This document shows positions 34,101-44,770 of a stretch of DNA of 64,000 bases, in pieces. The notes beneath the pieces were generated by a model. It saw only the letters and a program-made list of their open reading frames with translations, did no database searches and had not been told where the DNA came from. The translations under genes and the position numbers were made by a program. The stretch's first letter is position 1. Each line of letters starts with the position of its first letter. This stretch comes from Mytilus californianus (taxonomy: Eukaryota > Mollusca > Bivalvia > Mytilida > Mytilidae). The DNA is taken from positions 110,915,640-110,979,639 of the forward strand of contig NW_026262712.1 in NCBI RefSeq assembly GCF_021869535.1. Direction: 5' to 3'.

Positions 34101-34545
34101 ATATTACCTTGACATTTGACCTTGACCTAATTTTCTTTTTTTTTGGACCTAGGACCCCAAATCAAAAGACCCTAGGTCTCTATCACTTATGGTTTACCAA
34201 TTACAAATGCATATCACTTATATCAAATGCATAAGGGAAAATAACTCTCATATGAAGTCTCCGGAACGCTTCGGTCCAAACCAATCTCAAAATCCTTGGG
34301 ATATAACGAGCAAATTGGTGAAATAATTTTGTCGTTATCTTTAACGGTTGCGAAGTAGTAACAAACATATGAAAAACAGTGTTCGGGGAGATAACTCTTA
34401 CAAAAAAAAGTATTCGGTTAAGCAGAGTCAGTTTTGAAAGCGCATAAACTGTTCGATATCATATACCAAACATCAAATTCACATCTTGCGAAACAACCAA
34501 ACAGCGAAAGAAAAAAAAATTATGCGGAAGAAAAAAAAAAATTAT
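31150..34545. repeat. Three direct units of ~1.1 kb with ACTTCCGG and AGGTCA motifs
   Basis: Units run about 31150-32275, 32276-33390 and 33391-34545. Each begins near AATTGTTCAGA...GGTYTTTCCAC and ends with CTTGCGAAACAA followed by a purine-rich stretch. Shared landmarks include GATAGCTTATAGTACGCTG, TATATGGTTTCTATA, CACTTCCGGTTT, CCTCAAATCAAAAGACCC and GGGAGATAACTC. Units 2 and 3 are closest and unit 1 is more diverged. A degenerate partial continuation is visible at 34810-35110. No protein coding is supported. Confidence 0.82.
31844..31870 (-). promoter_or_regulatory. Cluster of four AGGTCA nuclear-receptor half-sites (unit 1)
   Basis: The + strand reads TGACCTTGACCTTTGACC followed by TTGACCTCA. 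On the minus strand this is four AGGTCA direct repeats, one pair spaced by one base (DR1, AGGTCAAAGGTCA). A similar cluster lies at 32960-32985 (unit 2) and a degenerate one at 34105-34130 (unit 3). Function is inference. Confidence 0.45.
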
Positions 34546-34560
34546 CAGAACAAAATCAAT

Positions 34561-34713
34561 AGGTCTTTCCACGGAAAAGTGGAAAGACCTAATAATAATA
34601 ATAATAATAATCAGAAGAAAACCTATAGGTCTTTCCACAGAAAAGTGGAATGACTTAATAATAATAATCAGAACAAATACAATAGGTCTTTCCACAGAAA
34701 AGTGGAAAGACCT
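34561..34713. repeat. Three near-identical hairpins AGGTCTTTCCAC/GTGGAAAGACCT
   Basis: Hairpins at 34561-34590, 34627-34656 and 34684-34713 each have 12-bp arms and a 6-base loop (GGAAAA or AGAAAA); the second has two arm changes. They are separated by AAT-repeat spacers and AATCAGAA. The half arm GGTCTTTCCAC also starts each 1.1-kb unit. Confidence 0.88.
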
Positions 34714-35109
34714 AATTAAAAACATGTTGATTCAATCAAAGTAACTTCTGAAACAAACGAAACAGAAGATAATTAATCTTACTCACAATCTTTAAACATA
34801 TTATGTAATTTTCGTTGAATTACAGGAGATTATTCGCTATTTCCGGTTAAAAATGGTCACTCCCTGTGTCTTCTGCTAGATTACTTTTCATACATTCAAA
34901 AACTATTTGATTCTAATCTAAATAAAATTGAAATACTAGCTACTCGAATTGAATAAAATGACAACTCCTGTGTCATGTGATATTTTTTATAACACTGATG
35001 AAAAGTGTATGGTTTTCATATAGTTTTACTTGCAATGATGGAGATAAATTGCTTCTTCCTCTTCATATGACAGGTTGATTCACAATGCATCTGAAAATAT
35101 ATAGTTTCT

Positions 35110-35194
35110 ATATACGTTTACACAAAAGAGGGGCGAAAGATACTAGAGGGACATTCAAACTCATAGATTGAAAATAAACTAAAAACGCCATGGC
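35110..35194 (-). repeat. Outer part of a Penelope-like family C tail, cut by a DNA transposon
   Basis: GGGGCGAAAGATACTAGAGG, then AACTCATAGATTGAAAATAA, ending GCCATGGC at 35194, where the transposon begins. The tail resumes at 36734 with ATGGCTAAAAC. The uninterrupted form is seen at about 45788-45800 (GCCATGGCTAAAAAAG). Confidence 0.85.
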
Positions 35195-36733
35195 CACTGG
35201 AGTTAAACTGATAACCGTAACTGGAATTACGACGATCCCAATATGGCGACGGCAGAAATAGGTAAAATCTTTTCAGTCATTTTTCTCAAATGTAGCACGT
35301 TGTTGTCAAAAGTTACTCAGCTGCAAGGTTTTTCTATACCATTACATCATATTTGAATCGTAACGGTGCACTATAATTGTCTAAGCGCTTAGAAAATTGT
35401 CGTCGAAAAATTCGGGATGATAATCGTAATTCGATGGAATTTTTCTTGTTTGATAATCGTAATTTCTTTATGGGATAATAGTAACTGAAAAATAATAAAT
35501 GTGTCTTCCAGCTTGTCAATGGTATTTTGTGTGTAAAAACGTCAATGTCCAGTTAAACGATGACATTAACACGCAAAATAAAAAAAAATAATGAAGCAAC
35601 TTACAGGTTAGTATTTAGGACAAATTTACTTACATGTATATATATCTCGATTTATAACTGACAACAATATGCATAACCTTTTAATATATACATGTACCTG
35701 TTAAAGATATGGAAAATGAAGCAGCTGTCGAGTCAGTTATTGTGGTAAATAGATAATTTAAATTCTTTCAAAGTTTCAATGTTGTTTTCGCGTTTAGAAT
35801 TTTTTTTGGAAGTGGGGAAGGGAGGGGGGTATTAGCATTATCCCATATCCCAAAAGTGCAATCCTTTCAAATGAAAGTCCCGTATACCACATTTCAATTT
35901 GCCGTATGTTTTGCCTCAAATATTGCATATATCCAATCGACTTTTAAATCAATAAAAAGGTCAAGTTAACCTTCCCCATTTCAATATTCCCTATACCACG
36001 GTGGTGGCTGTGCGTTACTTCCTATATAAATATATAAGTTATAACATGAACCAGATTTTTGGTCTTCGGCAATATATGAAAGGGGATATTTTTTTATAAA
36101 TTTCAGCAGCACGCCAGAAGTGACACCACCCCTTCCCCTGTGCCTTATACAGACCTCATTTATCATAAGATCGCTGTCAGTTTTGAGTTCCCTGTTGTTT
36201 ATATTCGGGGATGGGTCCACAAATTATATAAAAGGGAAATGGGGGGGGGGGGGGGGTCCCCCTTCCAATTATATGATATATACTAGTATGTAGCTGTTTA
36301 CATTAGAACTGTTAATTATATATGCACAAAAAGAAATGTCATAAGATGTGGGATCGTTTTCGTGATTAATTCATCACCATATTTTCATCATATGCTATTA
36401 GATAGACGTTTTTCGTGTCAATACCAATCAAACACTATACAGTTACGATTATCTTCTTATTTATTAGTACCGAAATTACGATTATCATTTTTGCAAGTTA
36501 CGATTATTATCCCGAATTTTTCGACGGCAATTTTCTAAGCGCTTAGACAATTATAGTGCACCGTTACGATTCAAATATGATGTAATGGTATAGAAAAACC
36601 TTGCAGCTGAGTAACTTTTTACAACAACGTGCTACATTTGAGAAAAATGACTGAAAAGATTTTACCTATTTCTGTCGTCGCCATATTGGTATCGTTGGAA
36701 TTCCAGTTACGATTATCAGTTTAACATCAGTGA
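35195..36733. mobile_element. 1539-bp non-autonomous DNA transposon with 234-bp inverted repeats
   Basis: The left end reads CACTGGAGTTAAACTGATAA. The right end, reverse-complemented, reads CACTGATGTTAAACTGATAA. The inverted repeats extend to about 35430 and 36500, including CCAATATGGCGAC, GCAAGGTTTTTCTATACC and CTAAGCGCTTAG. The flanks are a 5-bp duplication ATGGC (35190-35194 and 36734-36738). Subterminal GATAATCGTAA motifs recur on both sides (near 35419, 35452 and 35472; inverted near 36440, 36473, 36498 and 36708). The interior (about 35490-36430) has a G18 run at 36241-36257 and no transposase-like frame. The superfamily is undecided: CAC ends with 5-bp duplications suggest a CACTA/Chapaev/Transib-like group. 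Confidence 0.88.
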
Positions 36734-38060
36734 TGGCTAAAACATAAAAAGACAAACAGACAAATTATAGTACACAAGACACAGCATAGAAAACTTAAGA
36801 CTAAGATACACGAACCCCGTTAAAAACTGGGGGTGATCTCAGGTGCTGTGGAAGGGTATGCAGATCCTGCTCCACATGTGGCACCCGTCGTGTTGCTCAT
36901 GATATTACAAACCCTTTAAATAATCTAATTTGGTAGGTTATATTCGTGAAAAGGGAACGGAATTGTAGTTAAGACATAAGGAACATATCCGCTATCATCT
37001 GTGAAACGGAAATCCCATTACGGTAAAAAGTTATCAAAGGTACCAGGCTTATAATTTAATACACCAGACGCGCGTTTCGTCTACAGAAAACTCACCAATG
37101 ACGCTCAGATTAAAATAGTTAAAAAGCCAAACAAGTACAAAGGTGATGAGCATTGAGGACTCAAAAATTCTAAAAAGTTGTGCCAAATACGGCTTAGGTT
37201 ATCTATGTCAACCAACTCGTGATGGCGTCCGAATTACGAAGGAATGATTTCAACTCCACCATTTGGAACTCTTGGTTAAATAGCTTTCTTGTGAACAGCA
37301 ACTCTTTATCAAGGAAATCATGATAGGAAATACAAGGCCGGGATTATTGTATCAATTTGGAGATATACTCCGTATGCTGGCGCTGCTGGAATGTTGCTAC
37401 ATAGAAATGGAAAGTTCACAATTGGGAAGCTGAAATCATCTCTTTTGTCGTAAAGTTTTATTTTTATCCGATACTCATTGTCATTTTCTAGATGTAAGTC
37501 AAGACATGAGGCAGACTAAACTGTATCTGGTGTATCCTTTATTTCGAGTTCGATGAGATAGATGCGTTCAACGCAGTCACTAAATTTGAATTATTTAGTA
37601 AGAGAACATCATCAATATAGCGGAAAGTAAAGTTAAAGGATATTGCTAACTTCTTTTCTTTTTTCCTAAAAAGTTCCTGTTTGAATTCAGCCTCATAAGA
37701 ATAAAGGAACAAGTTGACAAGGAGCTGAATTGGTTCCCCGGGCAATGCCTATAGTTTGTTAAAAAACGTCCTCAAAACGTAACAAATATGTTGTCAATCA
37801 AACATTTAAGCATCTTGACAATGTCAGTTTCAGAGTGATTCTTTACAAAGTTACATAAAGAAAATGCATTAAAGCTAATGGTAGATAACGAACTCAATTC
37901 GTCTACAAAAGACTCAATAGTAGCGTTCGAATATAAAAAGGTAAAAAAGCCTTATAAAGTACAAATTGAATCTTATCAATCTAATCTTAAAATTCACGCA
38001 ATTATCATTTACAATAGCGGTCGCATATAGATGCACCAAGGATGAAACTAACACATATAG
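36734..38060 (-). pseudogene. Decayed Penelope-like element C: RT fragment and 3' tail
   Basis: In minus-strand sense, the RT part (37745 to about 37539) reads GEPIQLLVNLFLYSYEAEF, then SFNFTFRYIDDVLLLNN. FRYIDDVL is the RT catalytic motif C and lies in the same context as the copy at 60.55 kb. Upstream (37750-38060) the frame is lost but sequence similarity to this element type appears to continue. Downstream (37500 to 36734) is the family C tail with TGGCACCCGTCGTGTTGC and CAACTCGTGATGGCGTCC, itself carrying a small dispersed repeat at about 37040-37190 (CCAGACGCGCGTTTCGTCTA). The lineage name is from memory. Confidence 0.72.
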
Positions 38061-38119
38061 CTGTGGTGATTAGCAACTGCTATTCTTTTGATAATGGTTA
38101 TATGCTGCAAATAGCATCC

Positions 38120-38400
38120 TTTGTTTATACTAATGAGATGGGTAGATTACAATCCTTGTACTCTTCAAAGCTTCGTGTCCTGTGATGAGTGACCCTTTTC
38201 TTATACCTACGAGAAAGCAACACCTTCCAAAACGAAAGGGCATTATCATTAGCTGTAGAATGCTAGGCTGCGTTGCCAAAGAAATTAGATGATTAAGTTC
38301 ACGTTCCTGACACAAGTTAAAGAGGATGTAAAGTTCGATTATATATAAATATAATTGCCTATAAATAGCATACATCACATATAAGTTTATTTGAGTATGG
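38120..38400 (-). other. Coding-like remnant, unrecognised
   Basis: The minus strand holds an open stretch with RERELNHLISLATQPS and KGSLITGHEALKSTRIVIYP. Residue composition looks protein-like, but no family is recognised and flanking sequence is repeat-derived, so it is probably a further element remnant. Confidence 0.25.
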
Positions 38401-38569
38401 ATTAATTAGTACAATTAATAAATAATCTTGAACTTCATCCAAACTTTGAATTATTTTACAAGGCAGCAAAATTCATGACCTGCAAAAAAAAAAAAAAAAC
38501 TCATCTGCATCCGAGTTCACCTGGATAGATGCACGCTCGCTGAAGGTAGTTTGTCTATCGAAATATTGT

Positions 38570-39080
38570 ATATTTATATATTAATAAACTGCCTAGAAAA
38601 TCAGCCTAACAATGCAAGAGAAGATCTGATTTGTTTTCACCGAGCGGGACTTGAACATACAAGTATATATATAATTCGTCTAAACATCAGTCAAACAATG
38701 TTAGATCTGTAAATTTGCTTGTTTTTGCTTGTTTTGCGAAAGAAGATTTACAGATCTAACATTGTTGGGCTGATGTTTAGACGAGTTGTATATACAGAAT
38801 GTACACAGCCATGTATCACCATCACTGCTGGTGATCCGATGGATAAATCTGTTGTAGAGTTGTCACTGGTTCAGACGTACTTATATATATATATATATGT
38901 GAAGCCTAGGTTGCCGTGTGGTCTAGCGCGTCGGATACAGTGCAGGCGATTTGGTGTCACGATATCTCAGTAGCATGAGTTCGAATCCCGGCGAGGGAAG
39001 AACTAAAAATTTGCGAAAGCAAATTTACAGATCTAACATTGTTGGGCTGATGTTTAGACGAGTTGTATATATATATATCT
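38570..39080. mobile_element. Cluster of tRNA-derived SINE pieces in inverted arrangement
   Basis: A tRNA-like head at about 38905-38990 (+) contains a box A-like TTGCCGTGTGGTCTAGCG and box B GTTCGAATCC (38979-38988). It is followed by a tail with TTTACAGATCTAACATTGTT and GGGCTGATGTTTAGACGAG ending in TA repeats (39012-39080). A separate tail at 38746-38791 (+) is the reverse complement of one at 38671-38714, forming a fold-back around about 31 bases. A minus-strand head with box B (GTTCAAGTCC) lies at about 38647-38657. The heads are too degenerate for functional tRNA genes. Confidence 0.7.
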
Positions 39081-39093
39081 ATATATATACAAG

Positions 39094-39905
39094 TCTAAAT
39101 TGAAAACAACATTCAAACCTATGATTGCGTTGGATAAAAACCGTATTTTTTATACGTGTGCATGCAAATCAAATTTCTTGTTAGAGGGGTCTAAATACAG
39201 CACAAACAACATTTTCCAAAAGACCAAAAAAGTGAAAAAGTATATTTTAACAAAACGCATTTGACTAACAGGTCGAACAACAAATGTTCTTAAACCCTGC
39301 TGACTGCCATTGGCGATTGCCAAATAAACGGATCACCGATGTAATAAATGGATCTTAATTATAAATTTAATGCTAAACAGAAAACAATAAACTTGCGGAA
39401 AAGATGGTATACCGCAAACAAAAGGTGCAAAGGTTTTTGTACACCATATCCGGATTTCGACAATTAATGTCTCTTCAGTGATATTAGGAATCGAAACGGT
39501 ACTTGGAAAGCCATACAATTTACCTCAATTTAGGATAGACTCTTGAATTTTGAGGAGTCAAAATAGAATGAACGGATCATATAAACCCGAAGGCAAATAT
39601 AATACAAGCCCAAACGAAAAAATATAAACAAGTCTAAATTGAAAACAACGTTCAAACCTATGATTGCGTTGGATAAAAACCGCAATTTTTATACGTGTGC
39701 ATGCAAATCAAATTTCTTGTTAGAGGGATCTAAATACAGCACAAACAACATTTTCCAAAAGACCAAAAAAGTGAAAAAGTATATTTTAACAAAACGCATT
39801 TGACTAACAGGTCGAAAAATAAATGTTCTTAAACCCTGCTGACTGCCATTGGCGATTGCCAAATAAACGGATCACCGATGTAATAAATGGATCTTAATTA
39901 TAATA
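39094..39905. repeat. About 1.5 units of the 540-bp-period repeat
   Basis: TTCAAACCTATGATTGCG occurs at about 39112 and 39651, a spacing of 539 bp. The second unit is cut at about 39905 by a TA microsatellite. Sequence matches 13115-13705 through most of its length, including CTGACTGCCATTGGCG and CAATTTAGGATAGACTCTTG. Confidence 0.85.
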
Positions 39906-39917
39906 TATATATATTTA

Positions 39918-40075
39918 GCGTATGTGGTCGTGTGGACCAGAGTTCTGGACATGAGGCTAAGCGATTGGTGCATTAGTGTATCAAAGGTGTGAGTTCGAAT
40001 CTCGTTGAGGGACAAAAATTTATCAGCATAAAAATATAATTCTAACACTGTCGGGTGTAATTTTCAGACTTATAT
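39918..40075 (+). mobile_element. tRNA-derived SINE, second copy
   Basis: Head with GTATGTGGTCGTGTGG and box B GTTCGAATCT (39993-40002), then a tail with TCTAACACTGTCGGGTGTAA and TTTTCAGACTTATATATA. It resembles the SINE tail at 39012-39080 but is diverged. Confidence 0.6.
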
Positions 40076-40166
40076 ATATTTTGACTGAATAACTTCCAAC
40101 GATAAATCTTACGGGGCGATTGATCATATAATTATGATACAGTTCACTAAAAAATACAATATATTA

Positions 40167-40314
40167 CCAGTCTAAAAGGGTACAACATCACCAAAGAACA
40201 ACAATACTTTTATTTACATCGTGATCATACTGATGAAGATCTGTTATCCAAAATATTTAACATTTGTTCATTTTATTGTTATTCTTTGGTGATGAAGTAC
40301 CCTTTTAAACTGGT
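40167..40314. mobile_element. 148-bp element with 41-bp inverted repeats (MITE-like)
   Basis: Arms at 40167-40207 and 40274-40314 read ACCAGTYTAAAAGGGTAC inward and differ at about four positions (CAAC versus TTC near the middle). TA-rich sequence flanks both sides. The interior of 66 bp is not coding. Confidence 0.82.
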
Positions 40315-40699
40315 TTTATATATATATACATAGGATAGAGTTTTGTGTACATACCTTATCTGCATTTTTCTTACATTGTTTTCTTGATTGCTTGTCCTAT
40401 TGAATTGACAAATTGATAATTGATAATTTTACAAGTAGTCTGTAGTTAATTTGGTTGCGTGCTTTTTGTGAAAGATCTGCACAATAGTTTATAAATGGTT
40501 CAAATTAAACCCTACATAATTGAGCCAAACGCCAATGAGTTTATTAACAAAATAAATAGAATAACAAAACGACCAACTGTCAAATTTCAAACAGTAAATA
40601 GTCTGAAATCAATTGATCTGATAAATATTTGTAGATGTTTGAAAACAATTGTTCAACAATTTATGTAGCGAGGAAAAGGTAATATTAAGACCAGTATAA

Positions 40700-41460
40700 T
40701 AGATCATTGAATATTGTTTTTATAGGTATTAATATTGATTTTGTTATCAGTAAATTAAAAGCAAACTTAATATTATTGGTATATACATATACACATTCAT
40801 GGATCTACAATCTGTCGATACCTGTATCTTGGCATTGCAAAAGGTCATGTTTTTCTCTGACTGTTTATGACGTCTTTACACTTAATACATTTGATGTTGG
40901 ATGTGTACTGATTGATAATGTAGTTTAAGATGCATGATTTTTTTTATTAGTTGTTAGTGGCTTTGAACAAGCTGTCAGTAACTGTGAGTACTCTCAGATC
41001 TGTACTTAGTGTCTTTTTGTTGTTGGGAAATACAAATACCCGGCCACACTCACTCTGTGTTTTTATTAGATGTATTTCTTATTGTATCCTTCTGATGAGT
41101 TAAGCCTTTTTCAATTGATTTTTATAGTTTGTTCTTATGTTGTACTGTTACACCACTGTCCCAGGTTAGGGGGGTGTGGGATCCCGTTAACATGTTTAAC
41201 CCTGTCACATTCTGCATGTATGTGCCTGTCCCAAGTCAGGAGCCTGTAATACAGTGGTTATCGTTTGTTGATGTGTTACATATTTGTTTTTCGTTCATTT
41301 TTTGTACATAAATTAAGCTGTTAGTTTTCTCGTTTGAATTGTTTTACATTTGTCATTTTGCGGCCTTTTATAGCTGACTATGCGGTATGGGCTTTGCTTT
41401 AGGTCTCTTGTGGAGAGTTGTCTAATTGGCAATCATACCAATTCTCTTTTATATGATATA
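40700..41460 (+). repeat. Long family A tail copy
   Basis: Parallel to 8340-9115 over its whole length: TTTTGTTATCAGTAAATTAAA, CTTGGCATTGCAAAAGGTC, TTTTTCTCTGACTGTTTATG, TGTACTGTTACACCACTGTC, AGTGGTTATCGTTTG, and CAATCATACCAATTCTC at the end. No RT-coding part is left upstream. Confidence 0.85.
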
Positions 41461-41714
41461 AATCGTTTCAGGTTTGAAGTTATTATTTAAAGAATTGTAA
41501 TCTTCTACAAGCTTTTGTACACTTAATGATCATCGAAACGTTTTTTTTAACTTTCAATAGGACATTTTAAAGTAAAAATAAAGGCCACCAGTAAACCATA
41601 TTTCATTTCGAATAATGTAAAATGCTAACAATTAACTATATTGTAACTAGAAGACAAAAAAACTCATAATAAGACATATTAAATACACAACAATACAGTC
41701 AATATACAAGTAAG

Positions 41715-42030
41715 AAGATGTGGTATGATTGCTAATGAGACAACTGTTCAATTGAAGTAGATGTAAGCAATTGTAGGCCGCCGTACGGCATTCAAAAATG
41801 TAAAATACCCATACCGTATAGTCGGTGTTAAAAGGCCCAGACTTGAAATATATGAAACTATTCAAATGTGAAACTAATGGCCTAATTTATGAGAAAACAA
41901 TTTACGAACAACAGATATGACAGATATCAACTAACGACAACCACTTAAATACAGGTTCCTGAATTTGGACGGATACCTGTAGAATGTGGCTGGGTTAAAC
42001 GTGTATTAGGTGCCTAACTCCCCCCTCATT
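41715..42030 (-). repeat. Family A tail copy, inverted
   Basis: Begins GATGTGGTATGATTGCTAATG and proceeds through GCCGTACGGCATTCA, AAAAGGCCCAGAC, CGACAACCACTTAAATACAGG and TGGCTGGGTTAAACG. A C-rich run at 42190-42205 lies just beyond. Confidence 0.8.
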
Positions 42031-42904
42031 TTAGAAAATGGTTTAGTGATACAACACAAGAACAAACTGTTCAAAACGAAAAACAAATATGAGAAACAGT
42101 ATTTAGCGACCACCATCCAACAATAAGGCTCTGGACTTGTGAGAGGCACAAAAAAAGGAGACTGGGTTAAACATTGTTGAATGCAAACCCCCCCCCCCCC
42201 CTCCCCCCATCCAACCTGGTATTATAATACAACTTAACGACACACTACAAAAAAAAGTTGAAAAGGACTTAATTCGTCAGTTCGATAATAAGCAGAAAAA
42301 ACCCAGACCGGACGTGGCAGTGTATTTATACATCCCTAAAAAAAAATGTTACAAGTACAGATACAGAAGTTCTCTCAGTTGCTAAAAGCTAGTTCAAAGC
42401 TAAAAACAATATGATTTATTTCGAGTAAGCTCCTTTGGGTAAATTTCGAATGTATATTTAGGAAATTCCTAATTATTCAACGAAATAAATATGAATAAGA
42501 TAACAGTCAGTGTTGTTATATATCTATGAAATGAAATTTAGATAGGTCTATACTGAGTTTTGCCATTACCATTCATAACAGTAGAGGAACACGTGTGCTA
42601 TCAAAGGGGCACATTAAGTACCCATAAGAATACCTACAACCTGGCAATAAATTTTTTTGTACTTATACATCCCATCATTATGTTATTGTTCTATGGTAAA
42701 ACATTTTGTATTCTTATCCCCCATTTTTGCTAATGTGCTTTGTCTATGTGACTTTTTGTGTTTCTTTGTTATATATGACGTGACTCTCTACTTATACATC
42801 TCGTCAGTGTGTAATTGTGCTATGGAGATTTTTTGTATTCTTGTCATTCATATTTGCTAATTAGTCTTGTCTATATGCCTTTTTGTGCTTCTTTGTTACA
42901 TAGT

Positions 42905-43215
42905 TGTTGACTGTTGTAGCCCATTTTTGATATTTTTACCTATTATGTCTGTTTGTTTTGTTCACACATCGTTGTCAATATAATAGAATTTTATGCGACT
43001 GTCATACAAGTGAGAGGTTTAGCTAGCTATAAAACCAGGTTGAATCCACTAATTTCTACATAAGAAAAGGCCTGTACCAAGTTAGGCATATGACAGTTGT
43101 TATCCATTCGTTTGATGTGTTGGAGCTTTTGATTTTGCCATTTGATTAGGGACTTTCCGTTTTGAATTTTCCTCGGAGTTCAGTATTTTTGTAAATTTAC
43201 TTTTTACAGGATAAA
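42905..43215 (-). repeat. Family H tail copy, long form
   Basis: Reverse complement of the family H tail, extending past the usual end: GGTTTAGCTAGCTATAAAACC, GACAGTTGTTATCCATTCG, GGGACTTTCCGTTTTG and CGGAGTTCAGTATTTTTG. Confidence 0.8.
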
Positions 43216-43693
43216 ATTAAGAGTAGCTTGGAATCTAAATGTAACTATGTAAAAAGCAAGTTTAGTGAATAACATAGATAATTTCGAAGTAAAAAACCAA
43301 TAAAAGTATTGTAATATAGAATAGTTCGTTCAACATACTATAACATTAACTGTGTATATCACAGATTTTTTTCAATTGTAGCCACAATCATAACTTCTTT
43401 TCGTCGATTGTGACATCATCGATGGGACATAGCGATTCAGGTGTTCTTATTTAATGTATTTACCTCAAAACTGACCTATAATACACGTTCAGAAGGCAGC
43501 CATTTCGATTTAAAATTTTACACTATGTGAAAATGACAAAGCTCGAAACCATGACACCTGTGTTTATGCAAACAAAATTTGTGGAAAGAATCGTTTCTGC
43601 GTTCCGTAATTTTGACATTATTTCTTCATACCAGCAATTGTTTTAGATATCCAACATTTAAATTCAACCTATTTGGCTGGACATAACACTTAC

Positions 43694-43798
43694 TATAACA
43701 GACGACTAAAATACCGATGACTACGACCAAAACTAATATAATTACTGAGATAACTGTAACTGTGGTATGGCTTGTTTTTTTATTGATATTTGATGCAC
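43694..43798 (-). CDS. Transmembrane exon of an Ig-like receptor gene
   Basis: In minus sense the acceptor is TTGTATTCCAG (43799-43800 on the other strand), followed by a 105-nt exon, phase 1 in and phase 1 out, with donor GTAAGT. After a short stalk (ASNINKKTSHTTV) it encodes one very hydrophobic segment (ISVIILVLVVVIGILVVCY), a single-pass membrane helix. Phase and strand match the extracellular exon at 54069-54395, so both may belong to one gene with a roughly 10-kb intron. The cytoplasmic exons were not found below 43.69 kb. The exon call is solid as structure; the linkage is inference. Confidence 0.6.
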
Positions 43799-44104
43799 CT
43801 GGAATACAACAAAACATAAATGAGACAAAGACAAACGATATCACGGTAAAAATTAAACGTGACTGTAAGTAATGTGATGTTTTTGATTAATATATAGTTA
43901 CAAGTAAAATTAAAAGCATTAATGTATATTAACGAGAATGGAGGCAATATTTGATAGTGATTAAAAATTTGGTGAAGTGGTTTCGGTCAATGACATTGTA
44001 GGATTTTTGTTCATTGAGGTAGATGGGGAGGTTCGAAATTATAATCCAAATAATGTTTTAATAATTTGCCAAAATTAGTTTATATGATTCCTTTTTTCAA
44101 AATT

Positions 44105-44770
44105 ATACAGTCCGCCAAAAGTTAAGCACCACCTAAATATAACTGGCAATATGTTTTAAATTATTGCGAAAAAAATATTTATGTTTGGTGTTATGAATTG
44201 CCTATAACATACACTAAGAAAATTCATTACGACCCAAAAAAATCAACTCCGATAAACACGCCAAGCATTTTTTTATTAAAGGTCATCTGCACTTTTTCGA
44301 ATACTATGTTTCGATGCCTTTAAATCATCTTCCTACTGTCCCGCGTACAGGTGAAATTTGACCTTCACCAAGTCACTGTGAAATATGGCAAGGGGTAAGT
44401 TATATGTGACTGAACCTTGACAAGCAATTGACATGTCAAATGCCGGTAGGAGCACTAGTTACATAGGTAACCATTTCAATGTTAAACACACCGTCATTGT
44501 CAGATTTTTACAACGTCATGTTGACACAGGAACTGTAAATGATAGACCAAGGTTTGGAAGACCCCGTTTAACTACCGATCGTGATGACAGACTCATTATT
44601 GGTTGTGCTAAAGCCAACCCATTTACTCCTGCCCCACAACTTAGACACCACTGTCGTCTAGGTGGTCATGTTACTGTTCGAACATTGGTCCGTCGACTTC
44701 ATAGAGGCTAGCTAAGAGCACGTCGTGTTGTCAAGAGACCTGCCCTAACAGTCAGGCACCGTATAATCAA
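44105..44770 (+). mobile_element. 5' half of a Tc1/mariner-like transposon
   Basis: The left terminal sequence TACAGTCCGCCAAAAGTTAAG (44107 on) fits a Tc1-type end after TA. The open frame 44433-44711 encodes the N-terminal paired-type helix-turn-helix region of the transposase: HFNVKHTVIVRFLQRHVDTG, then the GRPR hook-like stretch FGRPRLTTDRDDR, then VTVRTLVRRLHRG. A stop follows. Sequence continues as LRARRVVKRPALTVRHR to about 44764 and then leaves the family. The DDE catalytic domain and the right end are absent, so the copy is truncated and inactive. Confidence 0.85.

Noticed and set aside
35981..36220. Possible transposase fragment in the 1539-bp DNA transposon
   Set aside because: 79 residues, no transposase motifs, low-complexity neighbours; the element is better read as non-autonomous.
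38905..38990. Functional tRNA gene
   Set aside because: Box A and box B-like motifs are present but the cloverleaf is poor and the sequence continues into a SINE tail found elsewhere in the window.
44433..44711. Complete Tc1 transposase
   Set aside because: Only the N-terminal DNA-binding half is present; the catalytic domain and right terminal repeat are absent.
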